DNA of 64,000 bases from DASYTH01 sp035762905 (GCF_035762905.1 NZ_DASUCC010000061.1:173058-237057), one strand, 5' to 3'. Numbered from the stretch's first letter, positions 24,849 through 34,327 are shown. Notes: generated from the sequence alone by a model not told the origin. Program-made: numbers and translations.

Positions 24849-26002
24849 CCACGGTGGACCAGCGGCCCGGTCTGGCGGACGTGGTCGCGACCGCAGAGCG
24901 GTACGCGGCCGGCGCCGACGAGACCGCCCGGTTCCCGACCGAGGCGCTGGACGCCCTGCGGGCCAGCGGACTGCTCGGGCTGCTGGTGCCGGCCGAGCAC
25001 GGCGGCGCGGGCGGCGGCCTCGGCGACCTGGTGGACGTGACGATGCGACTGTCCCGAGTGGACCTGTCGGTCGGCATGATCTTCGCGATGCACTGCCAGC
25101 AGGCGATCACGCTGGTCCGGTACGCCCGGCCGCGGCTGGCCGGCGAGCTGCTGCCGGCGCTGGGCCGGGGCGAGCTGTATCTCGCCTCGGTCACCACCGA
25201 ACGCGGTACCGGCGGGCACCTGCTCACCTCGGACTCGCCCACCTCGTCCGGTGCCGGGTTGCTGCGCATCGACCGGGACGCGCCGATCGTCACCGGCGGC
25301 GAGCACGCCGACGGGTTCCTGATCACCCTGCTGGCCCCGGATGCCGACTCGCCGACGCAGGTCTCGCTGGTCTACGCCGCCCGCGAGCAGCTCGCGCTCG
25401 AGGTGACCGGCGGGTGGGATCCGCTGGGCATGCGGGCGACGCACAGCGTGCCGATGCGGCTGTCCGGCGCGGTGCCCGAGCACCAGGTGGTCGGCGAGTC
25501 CGGCGGGTTCCGGGCGATCGCCGCCGGGTTGTTCGGCCCGGTCGCGCACCTGGGCTGGGCCGCCGCCTGGCTGGGCACCGCCGCGGGCGCGCTGTCCCGG
25601 GTGCTGCGGCTGATGCGCAGCCCGGCCGGCCGGCGCCAGTTCGACCTGACCTCAGAGCTGCTGCTCACCCGGCTGGCCCGGATCCGCGGCCGGCTGGACA
25701 CGGTGCACGCCCTGCTCCGGCACACGGTGTCCACAGTGGACGGCGCGCCGGACATGTCCGCGCCGCCGGTGCAGCTGCTGGTCAACACGCTCAAGGTGCA
25801 GGCCGCCGAGCAGTGCTTCGCCGCCGGGCACGAGCTGGTCGAGCTGGTCGGGCTGCGGCACGGCTACCTGCGCGGCTCGGAGCTGTACCTGGAGCGGGTG
25901 TTCCGGGACCTGCGCTCGGCGTCGCTGAACTACGCCAACGACCGGCTCAACCTGGCCAACGGCTCGCTCGCCGTGCTCGACCAGGAGGTGCGCCTTGGTT
26001 GA
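24845..26002 (+). CDS. Acyl-CoA dehydrogenase-like flavoenzyme A
   Basis: This 385-residue protein of the acyl-CoA dehydrogenase fold starts at a GTG overlapping the ACP stop. Features include the helical N-terminus, LYLASVTTERGTGGH in the flavin-binding middle domain, DPLGMRATHSVPMRL, and a C-terminal helical bundle. In triacsin-type pathways such enzymes oxidise a carrier-bound hydrazine to a hydrazone; elsewhere they desaturate carrier-bound amino acyl groups. Here it follows an ACP directly. I infer oxidation of the bound hydrazino or amino acyl unit together with the next gene. Confidence 0.87.
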   Translation: MTTVDQRPGLADVVATAERYAAGADETARFPTEALDALRASGLLGLLVPAEHGGAGGGLGDLVDVTMRLSRVDLSVGMIFAMHCQQAITLVRYARPRLAGELLPALGRGELYLASVTTERGTGGHLLTSDSPTSSGAGLLRIDRDAPIVTGGEHADGFLITLLAPDADSPTQVSLVYAAREQLALEVTGGWDPLGMRATHSVPMRLSGAVPEHQVVGESGGFRAIAAGLFGPVAHLGWAAAWLGTAAGALSRVLRLMRSPAGRRQFDLTSELLLTRLARIRGRLDTVHALLRHTVSTVDGAPDMSAPPVQLLVNTLKVQAAEQCFAAGHELVELVGLRHGYLRGSELYLERVFRDLRSASLNYANDRLNLANGSLAVLDQEVRLG

Positions 26003-27044
26003 CCTGGACGCCCTGCCGGCCGGCGCGGACGGCCGGACCGTGTGGCGCGCGCTCGGCCAGGCCGGGCTGATCACTGAGCTGTTCGACCCCGGTCCGGGCC
26101 CCCGGCTGGACCTTCTGGACGTGCTGCTGACCGAGCTGGACCGCCGGCTCGGCGTCGGCACCGTGCTGTCGATCTGCGTGCAGTTGGCCACCGCGCTGCC
26201 GATCCTGCGTGGTGCGCTGCCAGGTACCGATACCGCCGCCAAGGTCACCGACGCCGCGACCCGCGGCGAGACGGTGCTGGCCCTTGCGGTCACCGACGCC
26301 GCGGCGGCCGGGTCCGACCTGATGGCGCTGGGCACCACCGCCCGGCTCGACGGCGACCGGGTCACCGTCGACGGCGGCAAGACCTGGATCACCAACGCCC
26401 GCACCGCCGACTACGCCCTGGTGCTCGCCCGGCACCGGCCGCAGCGGCACTTCACCAGCTTTCTGTGGGTACTGGTGCCCACCGACGCGCCGGGTGTGCT
26501 CGCCGAGCCGGCCGGCACGGGGCTGTTCGCCGGGTCCGGGGTCGGGCATCTGCGGTTCGACGGGGTCACCCTTGGCCGCGACCACCTGATCGGCTCGCCC
26601 GGCCGCGGGCTGCCCACCTTCGCCCGGCACGTCGGCACCGAGCGGGCCGCCGGCGCGCTGTGGGCCAGGGCGATCTGCCGGCGGGTGCTGGCCGGCACGC
26701 AACGCCGGCTGGCCGATCGCGGGCTGTGGACCAACGACGCGGTGCGCGACCGGTTCGCCCGCTGCCTGGTGGAGTTGCGCCGGATGGACGCGATGTGCGC
26801 CCAGCACGCGGCGGCCGGTCCGGACGCACTGCTGTCCAGCATGCTGCTCAAGGCGTCCACCGCGCAGAGCCTGGACCTGGTGCTCGCCGAGTGCGTGCAG
26901 TTGCTCGGCGCGGAGGCGTTCGGCTCCGGTGGAGTGGCCGAGCTGCGCGCCGAGGCGGCCATGTTCGGCATCGCGGGCGGTGCCTCCGGGGCGATGCTCG
27001 CCGGCATCGCCGAGCACGCCACGGATCTGGTCGGTGCGCCATGA
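25995..27044 (+). CDS. Acyl-CoA dehydrogenase-like flavoenzyme B
   Basis: This 349-residue protein is shorter and more divergent than gene A. It keeps the middle-domain features VLALAVTDAAAAGSD and GKTWITNARTADYALVLAR and the C-terminal ECVQLLGAEAFGSGGVAEL. The TTG start at 25995 is supported by a perfect GGAGGTG; the gene overlaps A by 8 bases. Paired acyl-CoA dehydrogenases commonly form heteromers in which one subunit is catalytically weak. A heteromeric oxidase for a carrier-bound substrate is therefore plausible. I did not resolve which residue would be the catalytic base. Confidence 0.85.
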   Translation: MVDLDALPAGADGRTVWRALGQAGLITELFDPGPGPRLDLLDVLLTELDRRLGVGTVLSICVQLATALPILRGALPGTDTAAKVTDAATRGETVLALAVTDAAAAGSDLMALGTTARLDGDRVTVDGGKTWITNARTADYALVLARHRPQRHFTSFLWVLVPTDAPGVLAEPAGTGLFAGSGVGHLRFDGVTLGRDHLIGSPGRGLPTFARHVGTERAAGALWARAICRRVLAGTQRRLADRGLWTNDAVRDRFARCLVELRRMDAMCAQHAAAGPDALLSSMLLKASTAQSLDLVLAECVQLLGAEAFGSGGVAELRAEAAMFGIAGGASGAMLAGIAEHATDLVGAP

Positions 27045-27589
27045 TCGAGATCGCCGATGGCGTGCACGTGGCGGTCGAGTCGACGACCGCCCGCCCGGAC
27101 GCCGAGCGCGCAGCGGTGCGCGACCTGTTGCGCCGGCTGCTGGCCGAGGTCGTCCCGGACGCGGCGGACACGCCGATCGCCGCCCGGCCCAGCGGCGCGC
27201 CGTACCTGCCGCAGCGGCCCGACCTGACCATCAGCCTGTCCCACTCCAACGGCTGGCTGGCCGCCGCGGTCGGCGCCGGAACCGTTGTCGGCGTTGATGT
27301 TCAGCTGCCCTACCCGGCACCGGACGGGCTGCTGCGCCGGTGCTGCCGGCCGGCCGCCGTCGCCGCGCTGAGCGCGCTGCCGGCGGGCGGGCGCGACCTG
27401 GAGTTCGCCTGGATCTGGACCGCGCAGGAGGCGTGCGTCAAGGCCACCGGGTCGGGCCTGGCCGGCCGTCCGTGGACCATCCCGGTCGAGGTCGGGCAAC
27501 GCACCGGTGCCTGGCGGGAGCTGCGCTGGCGGGCGCTGCGCGAGCACTCCCGGATCCCGGTCACCTGCGCCTGGGGGGTGCGGTCATGA
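27041..27589 (+). CDS. 4'-phosphopantetheinyl transferase (Sfp-like)
   Basis: This 182-residue Sfp-type PPTase has SLSHSNGWLAAAVG, the magnesium-binding Asp pair region VVGVDVQ, and WIWTAQEACVKATGSGL with the conserved Glu and Lys. It installs phosphopantetheine on carrier serines and would be needed for the six carrier domains encoded here. It overlaps the preceding flavoenzyme and the following BtrH-like gene by 4 bases each. Its length is slightly below that of Sfp. Confidence 0.93.
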   Translation: MIEIADGVHVAVESTTARPDAERAAVRDLLRRLLAEVVPDAADTPIAARPSGAPYLPQRPDLTISLSHSNGWLAAAVGAGTVVGVDVQLPYPAPDGLLRRCCRPAAVAALSALPAGGRDLEFAWIWTAQEACVKATGSGLAGRPWTIPVEVGQRTGAWRELRWRALREHSRIPVTCAWGVRS

Positions 27590-28557
27590 GAATCCTGCCG
27601 CGCCGCCGGCACGAGCATTTCGCCGGGCTGAGCTGCTACACCGCCAACCTGGCCGGCTACCTGGACGGCGAGCTGTCCGACGCGACCGGCCACCTGGCCC
27701 GTTCGGTGCGCCTGGCGGTTCGGATCGACCTGGCGGCCGGGCTGGCCTTCTCGCACCACGCCTACCCGCTGGACCGGCTGCCGGACGGCACCCGGTTGCG
27801 GTACGCCACGCTGGCGCCGCGCCCGGCCATGGTCAGCCTGGCCGGCGAGCTGCGCAGGCGCGGCCGGGTGCTGGTGGTCACCGACGGCTCCCGGCTGCCC
27901 TGGTCGCCGTCCCGGCAGCACGGCGCGGCGGCGCCGCACTGGCTGCTGGTCACCGGCCGGCGCGGCGACTCCTGGCACGTGATCGACGCGTTCGCCGGCC
28001 TGCTGCCCGGCGGCGAGCAACGCCCGTACGTCGGCTGGCTGTCCACCGCCCAGCTCACCGACGCCATGGTGTTGCCGGCCGGCTGGTCGACCGAGCAGCA
28101 CACCCGCAACAGCCTGGCGTTCGGGTTCCCGGTCCCGGTGCCCGACCCGGCCGGCCCACTGTGGCTGCACCGCGAGCCCGGCCCGGCCACCCCGGCCGAG
28201 CTGCCCGGCAGCTGGCTGGTCGGGGACCGGGCCGTGCTGCCGTTCCTGGCCGACTACTGCACCGACTCCGCCACCGACGCCGCCCGGCACCTGGACGACC
28301 TGTGGACCGCGGCCGCGCACCGGGTGTTCCGCTACCGGTGGCTGTGCACCGACCCGGACCTGCCGGACCCGCTGCGCCAGCGCTACCTCGCGGCGAGTAC
28401 GGCGTGGACCCAACTGCCCAGCGCACTGCGATTCGCGCTCGACTCGGCCCGCCGCGGCCGGGCCCGGCCCTCGCTGGTGCGCCAGACCTTCGGGCACCTG
28501 CTGGAGGTCGACCCCGTCGAGGACCACATCCTCACCGCACCGCGAAGGGAAGCATGA
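27586..28557 (+). CDS. BtrH-like papain-fold acyltransferase
   Basis: This 323-residue protein has a candidate triad Cys17 (AGLSCYTANL), His118 (AAPHWLLV) and Asp134 (HVIDAFAG), as in the N-terminal domain of BtrH, and no carrier domain. A long C-terminal helical part (about 230-320) has no obvious relative. BtrH transfers the ACP-bound side chain to the butirosin amine. With the decarboxylase, ligase and ACP genes beside it, this protein probably transfers an ACP-bound acyl unit to an amine or another carrier. It is distantly similar to the N-terminal part of the gene at 20605. Confidence 0.75.
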   Translation: MRILPRRRHEHFAGLSCYTANLAGYLDGELSDATGHLARSVRLAVRIDLAAGLAFSHHAYPLDRLPDGTRLRYATLAPRPAMVSLAGELRRRGRVLVVTDGSRLPWSPSRQHGAAAPHWLLVTGRRGDSWHVIDAFAGLLPGGEQRPYVGWLSTAQLTDAMVLPAGWSTEQHTRNSLAFGFPVPVPDPAGPLWLHREPGPATPAELPGSWLVGDRAVLPFLADYCTDSATDAARHLDDLWTAAAHRVFRYRWLCTDPDLPDPLRQRYLAASTAWTQLPSALRFALDSARRGRARPSLVRQTFGHLLEVDPVEDHILTAPRREA

Positions 28558-30131
28558 TGACCAGCCGCACTCTCTACGACCTGTTCCGGGCCTCGGTTGC
28601 GCGCGCAGGCGACGCCACGGCCATCGAGGTCTCCGGCCACGAGCTGAGCTACGCCGAGCTGAACGCCGCCGTCGAGCGGATGGCCGGGCTGATCATGCGG
28701 GCCGCCGACGGCCGCCGGCCCACCCGGGTCGGCCTGCTCACCTCCCGCAGCCCGGCCACCTACCCGGCCTACCTGGCCATCCAGCGGCTCGGCGCCGCCG
28801 TGGTGCCGCTCAACCAGGGCGCCCCGGTGGCCAGGAACCTGACCATCACCAAGGACGCCGGGCTGGACCTGACCATCGTCGACGACACCGCCGCCAACCA
28901 GCTCCCGGCCTATCCGCAGCAGGCCGGCATCCCGATCCTCGACCTGACCAACGGGCGCGGGCAGGCGGTGCTGGAACGCAACGACAGCAACGGCGGGCCG
29001 CTGCCCGACACCGCGCCGACCGCCGCCGACACCGCCTACATCATCTACACCTCGGGATCGACCGGTAAGCCGAAGGGCGTGCCGACCACGCACGAGAACA
29101 TCACCTCGCTGCTGGCGGACATGTTGCCGCGCTTCGGTTTCGACGGGAGCTGCCGCATCTCGCAGACCTTCGAGCTGTTCTTCGACGGCTCGGTCGCCGA
29201 GCTGTTCACCAGCTGGAGCACCGGATCCACGCTGTGCGTCGCGCAGCACAGCGACGTGTTCGCCCCGGTGCGGTTCGTCAACGAGAAGCGGCTGACCCAC
29301 TGGATGTCCGTGCCGTCGATCATCTCCTTCGCCCGGCGGCTGCGCGCACTGGCGCCGAACAGCATGCCCACCCTGCGGCGGGCCATGTTCGGCGGCGAGC
29401 AGCTCACCCTTGAGCAGGTCGAGGCGTGGCAGGTGGCCGCGCCGAACGCGATCATCGACAACTGTTTCGGCCCGACCGAGCTGACCGTGATCTGCTCCGC
29501 ATGGGCGGTGCCCACCGACTCGGCCCTGGTGCCGGTCACCTCCAACCGGTCGATGCCGATCGGCGACGTCTTCCCGCACCTCGAGCACGTGATGCTGGAC
29601 GAGGACCTGCGCCCGGGTGAGCACGGCGAGCTGTGTGTGCGCGGCCCGCAGCGGTTCCCCGGCTACCTCGACCCGGCCGAGAACACCGGCCGGTTCGTGG
29701 CGGTGGAGAACGGCGTCGGCCGGCTCTACGACGGCACCGAGCCGCTGACCGCAGAGCACTACTACCGCACCGGCGACCGGGTCCGCCGCGAGCACGGGCA
29801 ACTGGTGCACCTCGGCCGGATCGACGACCAGGTCAAGGTCCGGGGCAACCGGATCGAGCTTGGCGAGATCGAGTCGGTGCTGCGCCGGCATCCGGCCGTC
29901 GCCGACGTCGTGGTGATCACGTTGACCGCCGACGACGGCGAGATCGACCTGCACGCGGTCTACGCCGGCGAGCGGTTGGCCGAGGACGACTTCGCCCAGC
30001 TGTGCGCCGACCTGCCGGTGTACATGCGGCCGCGCGGCTACCACTACCGCGACGGTGGGATTCCCTTGGCCGCCAACGGAAAGGTCGACCGCAAGCGGCT
30101 GACCGAGGACATTCTCCCGTTCGTGCGCTGA
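28554..30131 (+). CDS. Stand-alone NRPS adenylation domain
   Basis: This 525-residue A domain has IIYTSGSTGKPKG, NCFGPTELT, GELCVRGPQRF, YYRTGDRV, VRGNRIELGE and the catalytic lysine in AANGKVDRK. There is no carrier domain, so it loads a separate one; the C-T-TE protein 15 bases downstream lacks an A domain and is the natural partner. By rough alignment the pocket reads D-G-A-S-M-G-C-V-I, not a code I can assign. It resembles the leftward A domain at 32750, sharing the FELxFD, HWxSVPS and PTELT motifs, so the two are paralogues. Confidence 0.9.
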   Translation: MMTSRTLYDLFRASVARAGDATAIEVSGHELSYAELNAAVERMAGLIMRAADGRRPTRVGLLTSRSPATYPAYLAIQRLGAAVVPLNQGAPVARNLTITKDAGLDLTIVDDTAANQLPAYPQQAGIPILDLTNGRGQAVLERNDSNGGPLPDTAPTAADTAYIIYTSGSTGKPKGVPTTHENITSLLADMLPRFGFDGSCRISQTFELFFDGSVAELFTSWSTGSTLCVAQHSDVFAPVRFVNEKRLTHWMSVPSIISFARRLRALAPNSMPTLRRAMFGGEQLTLEQVEAWQVAAPNAIIDNCFGPTELTVICSAWAVPTDSALVPVTSNRSMPIGDVFPHLEHVMLDEDLRPGEHGELCVRGPQRFPGYLDPAENTGRFVAVENGVGRLYDGTEPLTAEHYYRTGDRVRREHGQLVHLGRIDDQVKVRGNRIELGEIESVLRRHPAVADVVVITLTADDGEIDLHAVYAGERLAEDDFAQLCADLPVYMRPRGYHYRDGGIPLAANGKVDRKRLTEDILPFVR

Positions 30132-30146
30132 AAGAGGAGCGACCCC

Positions 30147-32528
30147 GTGACAACCACCGAGACGATGATCCCGGCCAGCGCCATGATGGAGGCGCTGTGG
30201 TGGGTCCATCACCGCGCGAAGAACAAGTCCGTCTACAACCTCACCTGGCGGCTGCGCTGCGACAAGGCGGTGGACCTCGACGCGCTCGGGGTCGCCTGGC
30301 AGGCCGTGGTCGACCGGCACGAGGCGCTGCGCGGCAGCCTGCACCAGCGGGACGGCAGGATCCTGGTGGACTTCGCCGACCGGGTGCCGGTCGCGCCGCA
30401 GTGGGTCCGGATCGACGACCCCGGCTCGACGCCGGTGCCGGAGCTGCTTCGGCACATCGCCGAGGAGATCCACGAGCGGCCGTTCGACCTGGACGTGGCG
30501 CCGCCGGCCCGGCTGACCGCGGTGACCGTCGGCGACGCGCACGAGCTGCTGCTCACCTTCCACCACACCCTGGTGGACGGCTGGGGCGTGCAGCTGCTGA
30601 TGGCCGACTTCTCCGCGGCCTACGCGACCGCGCTGGCCGGCGGCATCCCGGCGTTCGACACCGAGCCGGTGTCGCTGCGCGAGTACGCGCTCGAGGCGCA
30701 CGCCGCCCGCGCCGAGGGCCGCTGGGAGCCGAGCCTGGCGCACTGGCGCAAGGAGTTGGACGGTGCGGTGACCACGACCCTGGTGGCCGACCACCACCGG
30801 TACACCGGTACCGGCAACCAGGGCGAGATCATCCGGTTCGCGCTCAGCCAGCCGGCCACCGACGGGATCGCCGCGCTGGCCAAGGAGTTCTTCACCACGC
30901 CGTTCGTGGTCATCCTGGCCGCGTTGCAGGCGGTGCTCGGCCGCGGCGGGGCGGGGCCGGACGTGTGCACCGGCATCGTGGCCGCCAACCGGATGACCCA
31001 GAAGGATCAGGCGCTGGTCGGCTACGTGGCCAACCTGGTGCTGGCCCGGACGAAGGTCGAGCCGGACGACACGGTGGGCGCGGTCGTCGAGCGCACCCGG
31101 GACAGCATGTGGGGTTCGCTCGCGCACCAGACGGTGCCGTTCTCCGTGGTGTACGGCGGGCTCACCCCCTCGGCGCAGGCGATGCTGCGGGACAACATCC
31201 CGGTGATGCTCAACTACCTGGGACCGATCGGCAACGACCTGTACCTGGGCGACGTGGCCATGCGGCTGGAGCGCGGCCCGAACCGGGCGGCCCGCACCGA
31301 TCTCGGGATCGGGGTGCTCGAGGCGGACGGCGGCTACCTGATCGACTGCGAGTACGACACCGGGCGGTACGAGCGGGAGACCCCGCTGCGGCTGTTCCAC
31401 GACATGGACGCGGTGCTGGCCGCCGGCGGCGCCGACCCGGCCACCCCGCTGTCCACTGTGGACATCCGGTCCCGGTCCGGCCCGGCGCACGTCGAGCACC
31501 GGCTCACCGCGGCGGACCTGGGCAGCACCGTGATGCCCGAGTCGGCCGCGCTGGACCAGGTGCGCGCCGCCTGGACCGAGGTGCTCGGCGGCGAGCCGGC
31601 CGGCCCGGACGAGGACTTCTTCGCCATGGGTGGACGGTCGCTGAAGGTGATGCAGCTGATGTCCACCATCGAGGCCCGTACCGGGGTGGCGCTGGACGTG
31701 ACCCGGTGGCTGACCGACCCGACGCCCCGGCGCGCCGCCGAGCAGCTCGCCGGCGAACTGGCCGTGGGGCCGGCCGGGGACAGCACCCTGGTCGAGCTGC
31801 GCCCCGGCACCGGCCGGCACGTGCACCTGCTGCTCGGTGCCGGCGGCGGCGTGCCGGACTACCGCGACCTGGTTGCGGCGCTGCCGGGGGAGTGGCGGGT
31901 CACGGTGTCCCAGGAGCGCACCCCGCTGACCTCGGTGCCGGACCTGGCCCGGGCGTTCCGGGCCGACCTCGACCGCGCCGGGCTGCGCCCGGACCTGCTG
32001 CTCGGCTGGTCCATGGGCGGCCAGATCGCCTACGAGATGGCTCCCGGCTACCCGGGCGCCGCGGTCGCCGTGCTCGACTCCACCCCGCCGCTCGGCTACG
32101 AGCCGGACGACGGCTTCGACGATCTGGTCTACGACACGTTCGCCGCCGCCATGGCCGGCGGGCTCGGCGCCGGACTGGACGGTTCGCCGGCCCGCACCTC
32201 GGGCGGCGACCCGGAACTGGCCATGCGGGTGCTCGCCGCGCACCTGTCGGCGGCGGCCGGCCAGCCGGTGTCGGCCACGATGCTGCTGGACCGCTGGACG
32301 ACGTTCCGCCGGCACACCTACGCGGTAACCGCCTACCGGTCCGACCGGGGCGTGGCCGCCCCGGCCCTGGTGGTCGGCGCCGACCTGGCCGACCACCAGG
32401 TGGCGGACTGGGCCGCCCGGTTCGCCCCGGCTCCCCGGGTGCTGCGGGTCCAGGCCGACCACTACGGCCTGCTGCGCCCGCCGGCGATCGCCGAGATCGC
32501 CGCGGCCGTCAGCGCGCTGCTCACGTGA
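30147..32528 (+). CDS. NRPS termination module, C-T-TE, lacking an A domain
   Basis: This 793-residue protein starts at a GTG with AGAGGAG upstream. The condensation domain has HHTLVDG at 139-145 and YVANLVLARTKV, and the thiolation domain has Ser498 in MGGRSLKVMQL. The thioesterase domain has GWSMGGQ (Ser622) and a C-terminal His in VQADHYGLL. It condenses the growing chain with an amino acid activated in trans and then releases the product by hydrolysis or cyclisation. It is the last gene of the long rightward operon; a 22-base hairpin follows 6 bases after the stop. Confidence 0.93.
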   Translation: MTTTETMIPASAMMEALWWVHHRAKNKSVYNLTWRLRCDKAVDLDALGVAWQAVVDRHEALRGSLHQRDGRILVDFADRVPVAPQWVRIDDPGSTPVPELLRHIAEEIHERPFDLDVAPPARLTAVTVGDAHELLLTFHHTLVDGWGVQLLMADFSAAYATALAGGIPAFDTEPVSLREYALEAHAARAEGRWEPSLAHWRKELDGAVTTTLVADHHRYTGTGNQGEIIRFALSQPATDGIAALAKEFFTTPFVVILAALQAVLGRGGAGPDVCTGIVAANRMTQKDQALVGYVANLVLARTKVEPDDTVGAVVERTRDSMWGSLAHQTVPFSVVYGGLTPSAQAMLRDNIPVMLNYLGPIGNDLYLGDVAMRLERGPNRAARTDLGIGVLEADGGYLIDCEYDTGRYERETPLRLFHDMDAVLAAGGADPATPLSTVDIRSRSGPAHVEHRLTAADLGSTVMPESAALDQVRAAWTEVLGGEPAGPDEDFFAMGGRSLKVMQLMSTIEARTGVALDVTRWLTDPTPRRAAEQLAGELAVGPAGDSTLVELRPGTGRHVHLLLGAGGGVPDYRDLVAALPGEWRVTVSQERTPLTSVPDLARAFRADLDRAGLRPDLLLGWSMGGQIAYEMAPGYPGAAVAVLDSTPPLGYEPDDGFDDLVYDTFAAAMAGGLGAGLDGSPARTSGGDPELAMRVLAAHLSAAAGQPVSATMLLDRWTTFRRHTYAVTAYRSDRGVAAPALVVGADLADHQVADWAARFAPAPRVLRVQADHYGLLRPPAIAEIAAAVSALLT

Positions 32529-32534
32529 CCGGCC

Positions 32535-32583
32535 ACCCCACCGGTCCGCCCGCGCGTTCTTCGCGCGGGCGGACCGGTGGGGT
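32535..32583. terminator. Strong bidirectional hairpin between convergent genes
   Basis: A 22-base perfect stem (32535-32556 with 32562-32583) and a 5-base loop lie directly after the C-T-TE stop. The left flank has no A-run and only TTT follows. It separates the rightward operon from the convergent A-domain gene, whose stop is at 32750. The 166 bases between the hairpin and that stop hold nothing I recognise. Confidence 0.8.
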
Positions 32584-32749
32584 TTCGGTGCATTCATCGG
32601 GCCGCCGCGTGCTTTCGCGTCGGCCATTCAGCCGTGCTCCAGGAATACGCCGACCGCCGGCCGGATCGTCATTTCCGGCCGGCGGTTCGCGCCCATTCTC
32701 TGGTTTGCCGTTCACGGCGGAAGGCGGGTCCATTCCGATGTTTTCCCGC

Positions 32750-34312
32750 TCAGCCCGCGGCCGCCGCCGGCTCCAGCAGTTCGGCGGTCAGCCGGCGGCG
32801 GTCGGTCTTGCCGTTGAGGTTGGTGGGCAGTGCGTCGCGGTGGTGGAACCACTGCGGCCGCATGTACTCCGGGAGGTCGGCGAGCAGGCCGGCGAACTCG
32901 GTGTGCGGGACCTCCTCGCCGGTGTGCACGGCGTGCAGCTCGACCGTGCCGGCCGCACCCGGGACGGCGAGCACCACCAGGTCGGCGACCCCCGGGTGCC
33001 GGCGCAGCGCGGACTCGATCTCGCCGAGCTCCACCCGGTAGCCGGAGATCTTGATCTGGTCGTCCAGCCGGCCGAGGTGGACCAGCGCACCGTCCTCGAC
33101 GCGCACCCGGTCTCCGGTGCGGTACCAGCTGTCCGGGCCGGGCGCGGTGTCCGTGGCCCGGCCACCGGCGGCATAGGACACGAACCGGCCGGTGTCGTCG
33201 GCCGGGTCGACGTAGCCGTCGAACCGCTGCGGGCCGCGCACGCACAGCTCGCCGTCGTCGGTGGCGACGCCGTGCTCGTCCAGCAGGATCCCTTCCAGGT
33301 GCGGGTAGACCGCGCCGATCGGCACGGTGCCGTTGGAGGTTCGCGGCCAGGCGCCGGGGTCGGCCGGCAGCCGGTAGCCGACGCAGGTGATGGTCAGCTC
33401 GGTCGGCCCGTAGATGTTCTCGATGGTGCTCGCCGGCGCCGCTTCGGCCCAGGTTCGGGCCTGGGCAAGGGAAAGCTGCTCGCCGGCGAACAGGCTCCAG
33501 CGCAGGCCGGGCATGCAGCCGGGGGGCAGCGCGCGCAGCCGGCGGGCCAGCGACACCACCGAGGGCACCGAGTACCAGTGGCTGATCCGTTCCCGCACCA
33601 CGAACCGCGCCGGGTTGAGCACCTCGTCGGCCTGCGGCACCACCAGCGCCGCACCGGCGGACCAGGCCACGAACATGTCGAACACCGACGGGTCGAAGGT
33701 CAGCTCGAACGCCTGGGACAGCCGGCTGCCCGGCCCGACGCCGTAGCGCTCGACGCAGTGCCGCAGGTACGGCCCGACGTTGCGGTGCCGGATCGGCACG
33801 CCCTTGGGGATTCCGGTGGAGCCCGAGGTGAACAGCGTGTACGCCACCGCGTCCGGGTCGGCGGTCACCGGCCCGTCCCACGGCGCCGTGGGCAACTGCG
33901 CGTGCCACACGCCGGTCAGCGGCACCGGCGCCATCGCGGTTCCGGCCAGCACCGCGCCGGCCTGCGCGGCGCCGGTGTCATCGAAGATCACGGCGTCCAC
34001 TCCGGACAGCCGGCACATGCTCTGGTTGCGGGCGGCCGGAAACTTCGGATTCAGCGGCACGACCGTTGCACCGCAGCGCAGTGCGGCGAGGTAGCCGGCA
34101 TAGGCCGCGAGGCTGCGGGCGGCCAGCAGACCGACCGCGTGCGGCGGCCGGCCAACGGCGTCGACCAGGCGGGTGGCCAGCCGGTCGGCCAGGTCGATCA
34201 GCTCGGCGTAGCCAAGTTGGTGGCCGGCCACCTCGAGGGCCGGCTGGTCCGGGTGCGCCGCGGCGCTGTCCCGCACCCAGGTGTAGAGCGTGCCGGTGGC
34301 GTCGATGGGCAT
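32750..34312 (-). CDS. Stand-alone NRPS adenylation domain, second paralogue
   Basis: This 520-residue A domain has LFTSGSTGIPKG, FDPSVFDMF, NIYGPTELTITC, GELCVRGPQRFDGY, YRTGDRV, ISGYRVELGE and the late catalytic lysine in LNGKTDRRR. By rough alignment the pocket reads D-P-F-S-L-A-I-I-T, unlike its paralogue at 28554, so the two probably activate different substrates. It carries no carrier domain and must load one of the free carriers. It is transcribed with the GNAT gene upstream (15-base gap), converging on the main operon. Confidence 0.9.
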   Translation of the reverse strand: MPIDATGTLYTWVRDSAAAHPDQPALEVAGHQLGYAELIDLADRLATRLVDAVGRPPHAVGLLAARSLAAYAGYLAALRCGATVVPLNPKFPAARNQSMCRLSGVDAVIFDDTGAAQAGAVLAGTAMAPVPLTGVWHAQLPTAPWDGPVTADPDAVAYTLFTSGSTGIPKGVPIRHRNVGPYLRHCVERYGVGPGSRLSQAFELTFDPSVFDMFVAWSAGAALVVPQADEVLNPARFVVRERISHWYSVPSVVSLARRLRALPPGCMPGLRWSLFAGEQLSLAQARTWAEAAPASTIENIYGPTELTITCVGYRLPADPGAWPRTSNGTVPIGAVYPHLEGILLDEHGVATDDGELCVRGPQRFDGYVDPADDTGRFVSYAAGGRATDTAPGPDSWYRTGDRVRVEDGALVHLGRLDDQIKISGYRVELGEIESALRRHPGVADLVVLAVPGAAGTVELHAVHTGEEVPHTEFAGLLADLPEYMRPQWFHHRDALPTNLNGKTDRRRLTAELLEPAAAAG

Positions 34313-34327
34313 GATCGGTTCCCCCTG

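Noticed and set aside
28383..32627. A 1414-codon reverse frame opposite the A-domain and C-T-TE genes
   Set aside because: Shadow of real coding DNA with no recognisable motif; the forward frames carry complete NRPS motifs.
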